Positions 26,871 to 37,576 are shown, numbered from the stretch's first letter. The stretch is DNA of 64,000 nucleotides from Mycobacterium mantenii (GCF_010731775.1 NZ_AP022590.1:2790001-2854000), one strand, 5' to 3'. Program-made: numbers and translations. The notes: a model not told the origin generated them from the letters alone.

Positions 26871-29800
26871 GCGCAGATTCGCCCTGCACTACCCGCATGA
26901 TCTGCGGCAGGGCTTCACGGGTCGCGATTCGGCCGGCCTCGCGGGCACGGTCGATCTGGTGCCATTCGAGGAAGCCGATGCTGCTGGTGTCGGGGTGGAT
27001 CGCCAGATCCGCCTGCTCGAGAACGGTAGACGTTGCCATCGCGCTGCCGATCGTCATGGTGCGCATGAGCGTGTCGACGACGTTCGGCACCCGCGGCGAG
27101 CGCGCCAGCTTCGTGTCGCTTGCGGGGGTTGCCTGCTGACCGGTGCCTATGCTCACCGCGAGCAGTGGGCCCTCGTGGCGCGCCAGCGTCGTTACCGGCA
27201 GGTTGTCGAGCACACCGCCATCGACGTGTAGCACCCCGTCATAAACGATCGGTGCGTACAAACCCGGCACCCGCAGGGAACAACCGACGACATCGGCGAG
27301 CGGACCTCGTCGATGCACGACGGCCCGGCGTGCCAGCAGGTCGACGCTGACACAGCGGAATTCCTTCGGCAATTCCTCGACTAGCTGTCCCCCGAAGACA
27401 CTGTCGAGGGCGCCCAAGGTGCGCCGCCCGCGAATCAGTCCCTTGCTGGGCAGGGTGTAGTCGTTGGTCGGGTTGCTGCGAATGAAGTACTCGTAGATAT
27501 TGGCGTCTACGGCCGCTGCATCCTTACCGGTCGCCGCGAGTGCCGCGATGATTGCGCCCATACTGGTCCCGGCATAACGGTCGACCACGACCCCCGCCGC
27601 CTCCAGCTCGTCCAGCACCCCCAGGTGCGCAAACGCCCGAGCGGCGCCACCGCTGAGGACCAGCCCGACCGAACGGCCCGCGACGCGTGCGGCGAGTGGG
27701 CGCAGATCGGCAGGCGCGTGTTCGGAGCGGACCGCATGCACCGAGCGAGGCGCTATCAACTCCTCCCATCGGCGCCGATGTTCACGGCTGGCGGGCGCTC
27801 CTGCGAGGACTAGGTCGGCGCCCGCCGCCCGCGCCGGCATCGATGCGGACGGGGGTGCCGGATCAGCCGCGACCAGAACCACCCGGTCCGCCGAACGCAG
27901 GCAGAAGTCGCGCCATTCCGAGTCATCGGCCGCCGCGTGCAACACCACTTTGTCCGCGATCCGCTCGGCGCGCTCCAGCCCGTCGCGATCCACCCGGCCG
28001 GGATCCGCCACCTGTAACTGCCCCGATAGCGCGGCGACCAACTCGGCGGCCACCATCGATACAGGCGCGTGGTTGTCGAGGCCGATGACCGCGACGACCG
28101 CTTCAGGCGCCGGGGCAGGCGGGAACGCCGGCGGCGGGGCCTGGTGTAGCCGGGTCGCCAGCACCCGGACCAATGCCTCGAGGACTCCCGAGTGGGCAAT
28201 CTTGTCGAATTGGGTCTTGGTAAGCCGCACCAGGGTCGAGTCCCGCACTGCTCGAACCGATGCGGAGCGGGGCGCATCGATCAGCAGTCCGAGCTCGCCG
28301 ACGACCTCGCCCCGTCCCAATTCCGTTAGTACGACGTCATTCTGGAGCACTTGCAGGCGACCATTTCGCACCACGTACAACGAATCGGACGCCTCGCCCG
28401 CGTGAAAGAGGAACGACCCCGCCTCCAAGTCGATCTGATCGGCATGGTCTCGCAGCTCTGCCAGGCTGACAGGGTCCAGCCCCGCAAACAGCGGGAGACC
28501 GCCGAGCGGATCGATCTCACCATCCGAAAGCGACCGGCCCTCGGCGGGTAGGGACACGAGCCCCGGCGCCGACGGCGATCCCGGCGAATCGACTTGCGGT
28601 GGGAGCTCAGACTCCTCGGCCCCCGCGGCGACGTGGCGAGTGCGTCCGAGTAGCACACCGCCGATAGCAACCACCGCAAAACAGACGGCGGCCAGTACCC
28701 AACCGCGTCGCAACGTCAGTTCGGAGGCGCCGTGAGCCGGCGTTCCGACCACAATCACCAACAACGCGATTCCGATCACGGCACCGAGTTGGCGCGTGCT
28801 GCTGACCACCGCCGACGCCGTCGCGTAGCTGCCGCCCGCGGCCAGCCCGGCCAGGGCGGCGCTGCCGAGCATCGGCAGCGTGGCTCCGACCCCGTGGCCC
28901 TGGAGAATTTGACCGGGCAACCACTGCCCGAGGAAATCGGGTGTGGAACCGACGCGTTCGATGTACCACAGCAGGCTGCCTGTCCACGTCAGTGCGCCGG
29001 CAATGATGATGAGGCGGTAACCGTGCCGGTCGGCGACGCGCCCGAGTACCGCGGCGACGACAGCCGCGACGAACGCGGCGGGCGCGACCGCGAGGCCCGC
29101 GCGCAACAAGTTGTAACCCCACACGTAGTTGAGGAACAACACGTGGGTCAGCAGGTAGGCGTAGAACCCGGCGCTGGCAATCAGCGTCAGAGCGTTGCCG
29201 GCCGTAAACGACCGGATGCGCAGCAACGCGGGCTCTATCAGCGGTGTTGGATGACTCCGCGAACTCATCACGAATCCAAGCATCGCGACCACTGCGGCGA
29301 GGAATGACCCGATGGTTGCCGGGCTGACCCAGCCCCAGTCCGGACCCTTGACCAAGCCGAGAGTCAAACAACCGAGCCCGAAGGCGAGCAACGCGGCGCC
29401 CCGCAAGTCGGGCACGCGCCGCCGTCCGGAAGCGCGGCTTTCCACCAGTCCTCGCCGGGCTACCGCCACAGCCACAAAGCCGAGCGGCACGTTGACCAGG
29501 AAGACCCAGCGCCAACTCGATGCCTCCACCAGAGCGCCGCCGATCGGCGGTCCGAGGCCGGACGCGATGGCGGCTGCCGCGCCCCAGAGGCCGACACCGT
29601 GTGCGCGGCGTGCCTCATCGAAACTCTCGACTACGAGCGCGAGGGATGCCGGCACCAGGACCGCCGCTCCGATGCCTTGCAGCACGCGGAATGCGACGAG
29701 CTGGCCAACGGTGTCGGCGACCGCGCACAATGCGGACGCGACGGTGAACAACACCACACCGTAGATGAACATCCGCTTGCGCCCGAGCAAGTCGGCAAGC

Positions 29801-30159
29801 CTGCCGCCGGCCACCAGGAACGCGGCGAAGGCGATGTTGTAGGCGTTGAGCACCCACGACAGGCTGCTGATGTCGGCGCTGTGGAAGTACCGCTGGATGG
29901 CCGGGAACGCGATGTTGACGATCGTCGAGTCGAGGAATGCCAGGAACGCGCCGAACGCCGCGACCAGTAGGACCGCTGTCGAAGACGGTTGACGACGTCT
30001 AATGAGCGCAGTGGCAGGTCGTCTCCCGGCGAGACGTCGTCTGCTCATCGCATTATTGACCGGGTTGAAACCAGCGATAGCTCGGGCATCCCGGGTCCTC
30101 GCATGATCGCCGGCATGCTTCCCGCGAGTCGCGGAATGAGCAGCAGTTTTGTTCGCCAT
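26863..30159 (-). CDS. MFS transporter / cNMP-binding / patatin lipase fusion
   Basis: A 1098-residue protein with three modules, similar in layout to M. tuberculosis Rv3239c and Rv3728. A DHA2-type 14-helix MFS domain (about 60-500, with DSTIVNIAFPAI and GRLADLLGRKR) comes first. A cyclic-nucleotide-binding domain (about 530-645) follows; its phosphate cassette GELGLLIDAPRSASV keeps the Glu and Arg needed to hold cAMP. A linker leads to a patatin-like phospholipase domain starting near 832, with the oxyanion motif GGAARAF, nucleophile Ser866 in GTSMG and Asp980 in DGGV. A lipase gated by cyclic nucleotide is the likely reading. The ATG at 30159 was preferred to a start at 30201 because of GGAG upstream. 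It is the first gene of the five-gene operon. Confidence 0.9.
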   Translation of the reverse strand: MANKTAAHSATRGKHAGDHARTRDARAIAGFNPVNNAMSRRRLAGRRPATALIRRRQPSSTAVLLVAAFGAFLAFLDSTIVNIAFPAIQRYFHSADISSLSWVLNAYNIAFAAFLVAGGRLADLLGRKRMFIYGVVLFTVASALCAVADTVGQLVAFRVLQGIGAAVLVPASLALVVESFDEARRAHGVGLWGAAAAIASGLGPPIGGALVEASSWRWVFLVNVPLGFVAVAVARRGLVESRASGRRRVPDLRGAALLAFGLGCLTLGLVKGPDWGWVSPATIGSFLAAVVAMLGFVMSSRSHPTPLIEPALLRIRSFTAGNALTLIASAGFYAYLLTHVLFLNYVWGYNLLRAGLAVAPAAFVAAVVAAVLGRVADRHGYRLIIIAGALTWTGSLLWYIERVGSTPDFLGQWLPGQILQGHGVGATLPMLGSAALAGLAAGGSYATASAVVSSTRQLGAVIGIALLVIVVGTPAHGASELTLRRGWVLAAVCFAVVAIGGVLLGRTRHVAAGAEESELPPQVDSPGSPSAPGLVSLPAEGRSLSDGEIDPLGGLPLFAGLDPVSLAELRDHADQIDLEAGSFLFHAGEASDSLYVVRNGRLQVLQNDVVLTELGRGEVVGELGLLIDAPRSASVRAVRDSTLVRLTKTQFDKIAHSGVLEALVRVLATRLHQAPPPAFPPAPAPEAVVAVIGLDNHAPVSMVAAELVAALSGQLQVADPGRVDRDGLERAERIADKVVLHAAADDSEWRDFCLRSADRVVLVAADPAPPSASMPARAAGADLVLAGAPASREHRRRWEELIAPRSVHAVRSEHAPADLRPLAARVAGRSVGLVLSGGAARAFAHLGVLDELEAAGVVVDRYAGTSMGAIIAALAATGKDAAAVDANIYEYFIRSNPTNDYTLPSKGLIRGRRTLGALDSVFGGQLVEELPKEFRCVSVDLLARRAVVHRRGPLADVVGCSLRVPGLYAPIVYDGVLHVDGGVLDNLPVTTLARHEGPLLAVSIGTGQQATPASDTKLARSPRVPNVVDTLMRTMTIGSAMATSTVLEQADLAIHPDTSSIGFLEWHQIDRAREAGRIATREALPQIMRVVQGESAHA

Positions 30160-30346
30160 GACGCATCTCCGCTCAATGAGGTTGTTGCGCCGTCGCCGCA
30201 ATTGTTGCCCAAATCACAGCGAAGCGGGGCATTTTTTGATATTGAGACTTGGAAATATCACCGATCGGCTCGCCGCGCGGCGACGGTCGGTCTCCGACGG
30301 CCGAAACTTATTGAACGAGAGCCGGATTCGCTCGCTTCCGGTCTGA

Positions 30347-33034
30347 CTAGCGGGCCAGCGTGACCAGACCGAGCTCGTTGCTGGCCGCCAGCATCGGATT
30401 GTGCGGCAGTACGCGCACGGTGTAGCCGACCGATCCCGCCAGCGGCAGCGGCGTTGTCGTCGAGAAGACCTGGTTGCCGCCCTCGGCGGTGCCGGTGTAG
30501 GACATCTCGACCGTGATCGGCTCCAGCAGCGCGTCGCTGGCGTCGACCCGGCCCACCAGCGCCTGCACCGTGACCTCGTCGGGCGCCAGCCCGGCCAGCT
30601 GGACGGTGGCTGTCAGGGTCAGCTTGGAGCCGAGCACCGGACTGTCCGGCAGGCCGGTGCTGTCGACGTCAGTGATGACGATCTTCGGCCAGGCCTCCTC
30701 GGCGCGCCGGCGGTAGGCGGCCAGCTCACGGGCCGCGCCGAACTCGGCACCGCCCGCCGTGCCGTCGGCGGGCGCGATCGTCTTGCGCAGCGACTGCGCC
30801 GCGGGCGTGTAGTACTGCTCGACGTAGTCGCGCACCATGCGGGACGCCAGCACTTTCGGCCCGAGCGTCTGCACCGTGTGGCGCACCATTTCGATCCAGC
30901 GCGGCGGGACGCCGTGTTCATCGCGTTCGTAGAACTTCGGCGCCACAGCTTCTTCCAGCAGCTTGTAGAGCCCGCTGGACTCCAGGTCGTCGCGCCGGTC
31001 CTCGTCGGCCAGACCGTCGGCAGACGGTATCTCCCAACCGTTTTCGCCGTCGTACCATTCGTCCCACCAGCCATCGCGGATGGACAGGTTCAGGCCGCCG
31101 TTGAGCGCACTCTTCATTCCCGACGTGCCACAAGCCTCCAACGGCCGCAGCGGGTTGTTCAGCCAGACATCGCAGCCCCAATACAGCCGCCGCGCCATGG
31201 ACATGTCGTAATCGGGCAAAAATGCGATGCGGTGACGCACCTGCGGCCGGTCGGCGAAGCGCACCACCTGCTGAATCAACGCTTTCCCTCCGTCGTCGGC
31301 CGGGTGCGATTTCCCGGCGACGATCAGCTGAATGGGCCGTTCCTGATCGAGCAGCAGCCGTTCCAGCCGTTCCGGGTCACGCAGCATCAGCGTCAATCGC
31401 TTGTACGTCGGCACCCGTCGAGCGAACCCGATGGTCAACACCTCTGGGTCGAATGCCGTTCCTATCCAACCCAATTCGGCGTCAGAGGCACCTCGTTCCA
31501 GCCACGAGCGGCGCAGCCGGCGCCGGACGTCGTCGACCAGCAGCGATCTCAGCTGCGAGCGGATCCACCACAAGTGACCCGCATCGACCTGCTTGAGACG
31601 CAGCCAAACACCCGGATCGCTGAACGAATCCGACCCGACCAGCTCACGGCCCAGCTGCAGCCACTGCGGCGCCGCCCAGGTGCGCGCGTGAACTCCGTTG
31701 GTAATCGAGCCGATCGGCACCTCACTCGCGTCGAAGCCGGGCCACAGTTCGTTGAACATCGACCGACTCACCCGGCCGTGCAGCGACGACACACCGTTGG
31801 CGCGCTGGGCCAGCCGCAGACCCATGTGCGCCATGTTGAATTTGTCGGGGTCGTCCTCGGCGCCGAGCGCGAGGATGCGCGCCGTCGGCACCCCCGGCAG
31901 CAACACGGGCGCAGCGGTGGCGTCGGAGGTCGGGGCCTTGTCACCCGATTCCGCTGCCGCACCGGATTCCGCTGCCTTGCCCGATTCCGCTGCGTCGCCC
32001 GCGTGATCGTCGAAGTACAGCCGCACCATCTCGAGGGGAAAGCGGTCGATGCCGGCGGGCACCGGGGTGTGGGTGGTGAACACCGTGCTGGAGCGCACCA
32101 CCGTCAGCGCGGTGTCGAAGTCCAGCCCCGCACCGGTCATCAGCTCGCGGATGCGTTCGGCGCCGAGAAAACCCGCGTGGCCCTCGTTCATGTGGAACAC
32201 CTCGGGTGCGGGCAGCCCGTGAATGCCGGTGAAGGCGCGGATCGCGCGCACCCCGCCGATGCCGGCAAGGATCTCCTGCCTCATCCGGTGTTCCTGATCG
32301 CCCCCGTACAGGCGGTCGGTCACGCTGCGCAGTTCGTGTTCGTTCTCGGGGACGTCGGAATCCAGCAGCAACAGCGGAACCCGGCCCACCTGGGCGACCC
32401 AGATCCGAGCGTGCAGCTGCGCGGAGTCCGGCAGCATCAGCTCGACCAGGGCGGGCTCGCCGGTCGCGTCGGTGAGCAACCGCAACGGCAGGCCCTGCGG
32501 GTCCAGCGACGGGTAGGTCTCGTTCTGCCAGCCGTCGGCGGTCAACGACTGCCGGAAATATCCGGAGCGGTAGTACAGCCCCACCGCGACCAGCGGCACG
32601 CCCAGATCGGAGGCGGACTTCAGGTGGTCACCGGCAAGGATTCCCAAGCCACCGGAGTAGTTGGGCAGCACTTCGGCGATGCCGAACTCCATCGAGAAGT
32701 AGGCGATGGCGGCCGGCATCTCGGCGCCTTGTTGCTGCTGTTGCTGGTACCACAGCGGGCGGCTCAGGTAGTCGTTCAAATCCGCCGTCAGCTCGTCCAG
32801 CCGGCCCAGGAAGGTCTCGTCGAGCGCCAACTCGTCGAGCCGCGCCGGGTTGACCGCACCCAGCAACGCGACCGGGTCGCTGCCGCACCGCTCCCACAGG
32901 TCGCGGTCGATGGTCGCGAAAAGCTCCTGGGTGGGTAGGTCCCACGACCATCGCAGGTTGGTCGACAGCTGGTCCAGCGCGGTCAGACGCTCCGGAAGGT
33001 GAGCACGGACGGTAAACCGGCGGAGGGCTTTCAC
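30347..33034 (-). CDS. glgP: alpha-glucan phosphorylase
   Basis: An 895-residue GT35 phosphorylase that splits alpha-1,4-glucans with phosphate to glucose 1-phosphate. The pyridoxal-phosphate lysine lies in ACGTSGMKSALNGG, and the substrate region includes FHMNEGHAGF and RRVPTYKR. It is of the long AlaP-type with an N-terminal DUF3417 (HLPERLTALDQLSTNLRWSW). It is about 30 residues longer than the M. tuberculosis protein. The excess is largely an Ala-Glu-Ser-Gly repeat near residue 350, encoded by three 18-bp units (31944-31997), in a surface loop before the LLPGVPTARIL strand. Start is GTG. It is divergent from glgE. Confidence 0.93.
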   Translation of the reverse strand: MKALRRFTVRAHLPERLTALDQLSTNLRWSWDLPTQELFATIDRDLWERCGSDPVALLGAVNPARLDELALDETFLGRLDELTADLNDYLSRPLWYQQQQQQGAEMPAAIAYFSMEFGIAEVLPNYSGGLGILAGDHLKSASDLGVPLVAVGLYYRSGYFRQSLTADGWQNETYPSLDPQGLPLRLLTDATGEPALVELMLPDSAQLHARIWVAQVGRVPLLLLDSDVPENEHELRSVTDRLYGGDQEHRMRQEILAGIGGVRAIRAFTGIHGLPAPEVFHMNEGHAGFLGAERIRELMTGAGLDFDTALTVVRSSTVFTTHTPVPAGIDRFPLEMVRLYFDDHAGDAAESGKAAESGAAAESGDKAPTSDATAAPVLLPGVPTARILALGAEDDPDKFNMAHMGLRLAQRANGVSSLHGRVSRSMFNELWPGFDASEVPIGSITNGVHARTWAAPQWLQLGRELVGSDSFSDPGVWLRLKQVDAGHLWWIRSQLRSLLVDDVRRRLRRSWLERGASDAELGWIGTAFDPEVLTIGFARRVPTYKRLTLMLRDPERLERLLLDQERPIQLIVAGKSHPADDGGKALIQQVVRFADRPQVRHRIAFLPDYDMSMARRLYWGCDVWLNNPLRPLEACGTSGMKSALNGGLNLSIRDGWWDEWYDGENGWEIPSADGLADEDRRDDLESSGLYKLLEEAVAPKFYERDEHGVPPRWIEMVRHTVQTLGPKVLASRMVRDYVEQYYTPAAQSLRKTIAPADGTAGGAEFGAARELAAYRRRAEEAWPKIVITDVDSTGLPDSPVLGSKLTLTATVQLAGLAPDEVTVQALVGRVDASDALLEPITVEMSYTGTAEGGNQVFSTTTPLPLAGSVGYTVRVLPHNPMLAASNELGLVTLAR
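31944..31997 (-). repeat. three tandem 18-bp units inside glgP
   Basis: Three consecutive 18-bp copies with the shared core GATTCCGCTGC begin at 31944, 31962 and 31980. They keep the glgP frame and encode Ala-Ala-Glu-Ser-Gly-type units. This is a candidate variable-number tandem repeat. Confidence 0.8.
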
Positions 33035-33250
33035 GCGTTACTACCTTACTGAGGTTCCCGCCCCGCGCACGGCGGGAAGGACCGCTTTTCCCCGCCCGTG
33101 TGTGACCGAAGACTAGGGTGGGTATCGGGTAGTTATCGGGGTCGCAACGATGCTTCCCCGCACAGAAAGTTCCCCACGACAGGAAGTTTCCCGACGAGCG
33201 GCATTCCGCACGGAGCACACCGCGGGTTGGCTGCACACAATCGGAACGGA

Positions 33251-35350
33251 GTGGTGGTGCCCGGTCGTGTCGAAATCGATGACGTCCAACCGGTCGTTTC
33301 CTGTGGCGCTTATCCCGCGAAAGCCGTGGTCGGCGAGGTCGTGCCGGTCAGCGCCGCGGTATGGCGAGAGGGCCATGAGGCCGTGGCGGCGACCTTGGTC
33401 GTGCGCTACCTCGGGCCCGGCTATCCACAGGTAACGGAGACCCGACGCGTCAAGGCGGTGCAGGCCCCGGCGAAGCCGGTGACCGAACGCGACGGCAAAG
33501 TCGACCAGCAACGGATCAAGCCGCTGCTGCTGCCGATGACGATGGGTCTGGAGCCCTACGTCTTTCACGGTCAGTTCACCCCCGATCAGGTCGGGTTGTG
33601 GACCTTCCGGGTCGACGGGTGGGGCGACCCGATTCACTCGTGGCGGCACGGGCTGGTCGCCAAACTGGACGCCGGTCAGGGCGAGACCGAACTGTCGAAC
33701 GACCTGCTGGTCGGTGCCGGTTTGTTCGAGCGCGCAGCGACGGGCGTGCCGCGGGCGCTGCGCGAACCGCTGCTGTCGGCCGCGGCCGCGCTGCGCAAGT
33801 CCGGAGACCCGGTGACCCGATCCGCGCTGGCGCTGGGGCCGGAGGTCGAGGCAATTCTGGCGGACTATCCGCTCCGCGATCTCGTCACCCGGGGCGAGCA
33901 GTACGGCGTCTGGGTGGACCGGCCGCTGGCCCGGTTCGGCTCCTGGTATGAGATGTTTCCCCGCTCGACCGGCGGGTGGGACGCCGAGGGCAACCCCGTG
34001 CACGGCACCTTCGCCACGGCGGCCGCCCAGCTTCCACGTATCGCGGCAATGGGATTCGACGTCGTCTACCTGCCGCCGATCCACCCGATCGGCAAGGTAC
34101 ATCGCAAGGGGCGCAACAACTCCCCGACCGCCGCCCCCGGAGATGTGGGTTCCCCCTGGGCAATCGGCAGCGACGAGGGCGGGCACGACGCCGTCCACCC
34201 GGATCTGGGCACCATCGACGACTTCGACGCCTTCGTCGCCGCTACCCGCGAGCAGGGCATGGAGGTGGCGCTGGACCTGGCGCTGCAGTGCGCACCGGAT
34301 CATCCCTGGGCACGCGAGCACCGCAACTGGTTCACCGAATTGCCGGACGGCACCATCGCTTACGCGGAAAACCCGCCAAAGAAATACCAGGACATCTATC
34401 CGATCAATTTCGACAACGACCCGGCGGGCCTCTACGACGAGGTGCTGCGTGTGGTCCGGCACTGGATGGACCACGGCGTCAAGTTCTTTCGCGTCGACAA
34501 CCCGCACACCAAACCGCCGGATTTCTGGGCCTGGCTGATCGCTCAGGTGAAAGCCATCGACCCCGATGTCCTGTTTTTGTCCGAGGCGTTCACACCGCCC
34601 GCACGGCAGTACGGCCTGGCCAAGCTGGGGTTCACGCAGTCGTACAGCTACTTCACCTGGCGCACGGCGAAGTGGGAGCTGACGGAGTTCGGCAACGACA
34701 TCGCCAAGCTCGCCGACTTCCGCCGGCCAAATCTGTTCGTGAACACCCCCGACATCTTGCACGCCATCCTGCAGCACAACGGTCCCGGAATGTTTGCCAT
34801 CCGCGCGGTGCTGGCGGCGACGATGGGGCCGGCGTGGGGCGTGTATTCAGGCTACGAACTGTTCGAGCACCGTGCGGTGCGGGAGGGCAGCGAGGAATAC
34901 CTGGACTCCGAGAAGTACGAGTTGCGGCCCCGTGACTTCGCGGGCGCGCTCGCCGAAGGACGCTCGCTCGAGCCATTCATCGCGCAGCTCAACGCAATTC
35001 GCCGCCTGCACCCCGCACTGGAGCAGCTGCGTACGATCCATTTCCACAGCGTGGACAACGATGCGCTGATCGCCTACTCCAAGGTCGACCCGGCGACCGG
35101 CGACTGCGTGTTGGTGGTGGTCACGCTCAACGCGTTCGGCGCCGAGGAAGCGACGCTGTTTTTGGATATGGCCGCATTGGGTATGGAGACCTATGAGCGT
35201 TTCTGGGTGCGCGACGAGATCACCGGCCAGGAATTCCAATGGGGGCAGGCCAATTACGTTCGCCTCGACCCCGGGCAGGCGGTCGCGCACATCATCAACA
35301 TGCCACTCATACCGTACGACTCACGAATGACACTGCTACACAGGCAATGA
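33251..35350 (+). CDS. glgE: maltosyltransferase GlgE
   Basis: About 699 residues of GH13 subfamily 3. GlgE uses alpha-maltose 1-phosphate to extend alpha-1,4-glucans and is essential in M. tuberculosis through toxic build-up of its substrate. The catalytic nucleophile Asp is in [11 protein letters not shown] and the acid/base Glu in [10 protein letters not shown]; the phosphate site region [10 protein letters not shown] is present. The start is difficult. The M. tuberculosis N terminus ([16 protein letters not shown]) is visible in another frame, and one base appears missing at the GTGGTGGTG run. The frame is open back to 33098. The first of three in-frame GTGs (33251, 33254, 33257) is given; 33257 has the best GGAG spacing. 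glgB follows after 23 bp. Confidence 0.93.
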   Translation: MVVPGRVEIDDVQPVVSCGAYPAKAVVGEVVPVSAAVWREGHEAVAATLVVRYLGPGYPQVTETRRVKAVQAPAKPVTERDGKVDQQRIKPLLLPMTMGLEPYVFHGQFTPDQVGLWTFRVDGWGDPIHSWRHGLVAKLDAGQGETELSNDLLVGAGLFERAATGVPRALREPLLSAAAALRKSGDPVTRSALALGPEVEAILADYPLRDLVTRGEQYGVWVDRPLARFGSWYEMFPRSTGGWDAEGNPVHGTFATAAAQLPRIAAMGFDVVYLPPIHPIGKVHRKGRNNSPTAAPGDVGSPWAIGSDEGGHDAVHPDLGTIDDFDAFVAATREQGMEVALDLALQCAPDHPWAREHRNWFTELPDGTIAYAENPPKKYQDIYPINFDNDPAGLYDEVLRVVRHWMDHGVKFFRVDNPHTKPPDFWAWLIAQVKAIDPDVLFLSEAFTPPARQYGLAKLGFTQSYSYFTWRTAKWELTEFGNDIAKLADFRRPNLFVNTPDILHAILQHNGPGMFAIRAVLAATMGPAWGVYSGYELFEHRAVREGSEEYLDSEKYELRPRDFAGALAEGRSLEPFIAQLNAIRRLHPALEQLRTIHFHSVDNDALIAYSKVDPATGDCVLVVVTLNAFGAEEATLFLDMAALGMETYERFWVRDEITGQEFQWGQANYVRLDPGQAVAHIINMPLIPYDSRMTLLHRQ

Positions 35351-35373
35351 AACGGACCGGAGGTGAAAGGGAC

Positions 35374-37569
35374 ATGAGCCAAACCGACCAACTCGCTCGG
35401 ACACACCTGGCTCCCGATCCGGCCGAGCTGTCGCGCCTGATCGCTGGCACGCACCACAACCCGCACAGCATTCTGGGCGCCCACGAATACGGGGATCACA
35501 CCGTCATTCGGGCCTACCGGCCGCACGCGGCCGAAGTGGTCGCGCTGGTCGGCGACGACCGGTTTCCGATGCAGCACATCGAATCCGGCCTTTTCGCCGC
35601 GGTGTTGCCCTTCGTGAACCTGATCGATTATCGCCTGCAGATCACCTACGAAGGCGCCGAACCGTACGTCATCGCCGACGCATACCGCTTCTTGCCGACG
35701 CTGGGCGAGGTCGACCTCCACCTGTTCGGGGAAGGGCGCCACGAGCGGCTCTGGGAAGTCCTTGGCGCACATCCTCGCTCGTTCACCACGGCCGACGGCG
35801 TCGTGCACGGCGTGTCCTTTGCGGTGTGGGCGCCCAACGCCAAGGGCATCAACCTGATCGGCGAATTCAACGGCTGGACCGGAAGTGAAGCTCCGATGCG
35901 GGTCCTGGGCTCATCGGGCGTCTGGGAGTTGTTCTGGCCCGGCTTCCCCGTCCACGGGCTCTACAAGTTCCGCGTACACGGCGCCGACGACGTCGTGACC
36001 GAGCGGGCCGATCCCATGGCGTTCGCCACCGAGGTGCCGCCACACACCGCCTCCCGGGTCACGCACAGCGAGTACACCTGGGAAGACGCCGACTGGATGA
36101 CCGAGCGCGCCCAGCGCAACCCGGTGTTCGAGCCGATGAGCACCTACGAGGTTCACCTGGGCTCATGGCGCCCCGGACTCAACTACCGCCAATTGGCCCG
36201 CGAACTCACCGATTACGTGGTGGAACACGGATTCACCCACGTCGAGCTGCTACCGGTCGCCGAGCACCCCTTCGCCGGATCGTGGGGCTACCAGGTGACC
36301 TCGTACTACGCGCCGACGTCCCGATTCGGCACACCGGACGAGTTCCGGGCCCTGGTCGACGCCTTGCACCAGGCCGGCATCGGCGTGCTGGTGGACTGGG
36401 TGCCGGCGCACTTCCCGAAGGATGCATGGGCGCTGGGCCGATTCGACGGCACGCCGCTCTACGAGCACTCCGACCCGATGCGGGGCGAGCAACTCGATTG
36501 GGGCACCTACGTATTCGACTTCGGTCGTCGGGAGGTCCGCAACTTTCTGGTGGCCAACGCGCTGTTCTGGCTCGAAGAGTTCCACATCGACGGCCTACGG
36601 GTGGACGCCGTGGCTTCGATGCTCTACCTGGATTACTCGCGCCCCGAGGGCGGCTGGACCCCCAACATCTACGGCGGCCGGGAGAACCTGGAGGCCGTGC
36701 AGTTCCTGCAGGAGATGAACGCCACGGTGCACAAGACCGCCCCGGGCATCGTCACCATCGCCGAGGAGTCGACCTCGTGGCCCGGGGTAACGCGGCCGAC
36801 AAGCCTTGGCGGCCTGGGCTTTTCGATGAAGTGGAACATGGGCTGGATGCACGACACGCTCGACTACATCAGCCGTGATCCGATTTACCGCAGCTTCCAC
36901 CACCATGAGATGACGTTCTCGATGCTGTACGCGTTCAGCGAGAACTACGTCCTGCCGATCAGCCACGACGAGGTGGTCCACGGCAAGGGAACGCTGTGGG
37001 GCCGGATGCCGGGCAACAATCACGTCAAGGCGGCGGGGCTGCGCAGCCTGCTCGCTTACCAGTGGGCGCACCCGGGCAAGCAATTGCTGTTCATGGGACA
37101 GGAATTCGGGCAGCGCGCCGAGTGGTCCGAAGAGCGCGGTCTGGATTGGTGGCAGCTCGACGAGCAGGGGTTCTCCAACGGGGTGCTGCGCCTGGTCCGC
37201 GACATCAACGACATCTACCGCAGCCACCCCGCGCTGTGGAGCCAGGACACCGTGCCCGACGGCTATTCCTGGATCGACGCCAACGATTCGGGCAACAACG
37301 TGTTGAGCTTCCTGCGCTACGGCAAGGACGGCTCGGTGATGGCGTGCGTGTTCAACTTCGCGGGTGCCGAACACGGCGGATACCGACTCGGACTGCCGTC
37401 GGCCGGTCGCTGGCGCGAGGTGCTCAACACCGATGCGACGGCGTACAACGGTTCGGGAATCGGCAATATGGGCGGCGTCGATGCCACCGAAGAGCCGTGG
37501 CACGGCCGGCCGGCCTCGGCGATGCTGGTGCTACCGCCGACGTCGGCCCTGTGGCTGGAACCCGAGTAG
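35374..37569 (+). CDS. glgB: 1,4-alpha-glucan branching enzyme
   Basis: A 731-residue GH13 subfamily 9 enzyme, the same length as in M. tuberculosis, that makes alpha-1,6 branches in glycogen and capsular glucan. An N-terminal CBM48-type module ([20 protein letters not shown]) precedes the catalytic barrel with the nucleophile Asp in [11 protein letters not shown], the Glu in [11 protein letters not shown], and [11 protein letters not shown]. The ATG at 35374 has GGAGG plus AAAGG upstream and lies 23 bp after glgE. The two form the polymerase-branching pair of the GlgE pathway. Confidence 0.97.
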   Translation: MSQTDQLARTHLAPDPAELSRLIAGTHHNPHSILGAHEYGDHTVIRAYRPHAAEVVALVGDDRFPMQHIESGLFAAVLPFVNLIDYRLQITYEGAEPYVIADAYRFLPTLGEVDLHLFGEGRHERLWEVLGAHPRSFTTADGVVHGVSFAVWAPNAKGINLIGEFNGWTGSEAPMRVLGSSGVWELFWPGFPVHGLYKFRVHGADDVVTERADPMAFATEVPPHTASRVTHSEYTWEDADWMTERAQRNPVFEPMSTYEVHLGSWRPGLNYRQLARELTDYVVEHGFTHVELLPVAEHPFAGSWGYQVTSYYAPTSRFGTPDEFRALVDALHQAGIGVLVDWVPAHFPKDAWALGRFDGTPLYEHSDPMRGEQLDWGTYVFDFGRREVRNFLVANALFWLEEFHIDGLRVDAVASMLYLDYSRPEGGWTPNIYGGRENLEAVQFLQEMNATVHKTAPGIVTIAEESTSWPGVTRPTSLGGLGFSMKWNMGWMHDTLDYISRDPIYRSFHHHEMTFSMLYAFSENYVLPISHDEVVHGKGTLWGRMPGNNHVKAAGLRSLLAYQWAHPGKQLLFMGQEFGQRAEWSEERGLDWWQLDEQGFSNGVLRLVRDINDIYRSHPALWSQDTVPDGYSWIDANDSGNNVLSFLRYGKDGSVMACVFNFAGAEHGGYRLGLPSAGRWREVLNTDATAYNGSGIGNMGGVDATEEPWHGRPASAMLVLPPTSALWLEPE

Positions 37570-37576
37570 AGCCGCT

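Noticed and set aside
30401..32938. 845-codon open frame on + antisense to glgP
   Set aside because: Shadow of glgP: composition-driven, no recognisable motif, and fully covered by a conserved enzyme on the other strand.
33113..34777. 554-codon open frame on - antisense to glgE
   Set aside because: No family match; glgE catalytic motifs lie on the plus strand across the same bases.
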